Both the position numbers and the translations under genes were made by a program. Of a stretch of DNA of 5,373 bases, positions 5,079 through 5,373 are shown one piece after another; the stretch's first letter is position 1; each line of letters begins with the position of its first letter. A model generated the notes under the pieces. That model had not been told where the DNA came from. It saw only the letters and a list, made by a program, of their open reading frames with translations, and did no database searches. Source of the stretch: Boseongicola sp. SB0662_bin_57. Its GTDB lineage: Bacteria > Pseudomonadota > Alphaproteobacteria > Rhodobacterales > Rhodobacteraceae. The stretch covers positions 1-5,373 of the forward strand of contig VXPN01000306.1 in assembly GCA_009839535.1 (NCBI GenBank), written 5' to 3'.

Positions 5079-5373
5079 ATGAGCAGTGACCTGGAATGCG
5101 AAGAGTTTCCCGACAGGATGCCCCTCTCCATGCAGGCGACGGCCATGCGGGGAACACCTTACCTCGAAGATCTCAATCCCGCCCAGCGAGAGGCCGTGGA
5201 GACGCTTGACGGCCCGCTGCTGATGCTGGCAGGAGCCGGTACCGGCAAGACGAAGGCGTTGACGACGCGGATCGCGCATCTCCTGAACACGGGCACGGCG
5301 CGACCGAACGAGATCCTCGCCGTCACGTTCACCAACAAGGCGGCTCGGGAGATGAAATCGCGGGTGGCCTCGC
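5079..5373 (+). CDS. uvrD: UvrD/PcrA-type ATP-dependent DNA helicase (superfamily 1), N-terminal part, cut by window edge
   Basis: UvrD is a 3'-5' SF1A helicase that removes the incised strand in nucleotide excision repair and acts in mismatch repair. The 98 visible residues contain the Q motif LEDLNPAQREAV (29-40, Q36), the Walker A loop AGAGTGKT (51-58) and motif Ia AVTFTNKAAREM (81-92), in the right order and spacing. The remaining motifs lie beyond the window. The frame is closed by a TAG at 5067, so the ATG at 5079 is the earliest start. Its ribosome site is poor, and in-frame ATGs at codons 14, 18 and 23 are possible alternatives, the last giving MRGTPYLEDLNP just before the Q motif. 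Rep or another UvrD-like helicase is a less likely reading. Confidence 0.93.
   Translation, partial: MSSDLECEEFPDRMPLSMQATAMRGTPYLEDLNPAQREAVETLDGPLLMLAGAGTGKTKALTTRIAHLLNTGTARPNEILAVTFTNKAAREMKSRVAS

Noticed and set aside
4822..5157. Other long frames around the uvrD upstream region (111 codons minus; 83 and 87 codons plus)
   Set aside because: They run across the LexA-like box and, in two cases, into uvrD, and they have less convincing composition than the 75-codon frame.

Overview
The window looks like chromosome from a GC-rich alphaproteobacterium, with Rhodobacterales the most likely order (inferred). Three things point there: the wording of the pyruvate carboxylase and of the FMN-dependent 2-hydroxy-acid dehydrogenase, the HigB-type toxin family present, and a direct-repeat GTTC-N7-GTTC element, the LexA operator form known from Alphaproteobacteria, in front of uvrD.

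Layout. Positions 1-1699 (minus strand, running off the left edge) hold the biotin carboxylase half and the first residues of the carboxyltransferase domain of pyruvate carboxylase. After a 150-base spacer with a perfect small hairpin and a weak promoter-like sequence comes a second minus-strand gene, 1850-3004, for an FMN-dependent 2-hydroxy-acid (L-lactate type) dehydrogenase. The two may form one metabolic unit: lactate or a similar acid is oxidised to the 2-oxo acid, and pyruvate is carboxylated to oxaloacetate.

From about 3005 to 4780 the character changes. A 390-base stretch without a convincing gene carries several inverted repeats. It is followed by a serine recombinase (resolvase) remnant lacking its N-terminal catalytic serine region (3397-3867), then a HigBA-type toxin-antitoxin module (toxin 4008-4388, antitoxin 4461-4778) with its own promoter and a dyad over the -10 region. 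This reads as a decayed mobile insertion that left a toxin-antitoxin module behind.

The right end returns to housekeeping genes. uvrD (5079 onward, running off the edge) encodes a UvrD/PcrA-type helicase. Between the antitoxin and uvrD lies a small divergent reading frame (4775-5002, minus) of unknown function. The 76-base gap between the two starts carries the putative LexA box and part of an 8-bp inverted repeat that overlaps the small frame's start codon. The possibility that this small unknown protein and uvrD share SOS control is the least ordinary point in the window. I see no clearly new defence or mobile system.
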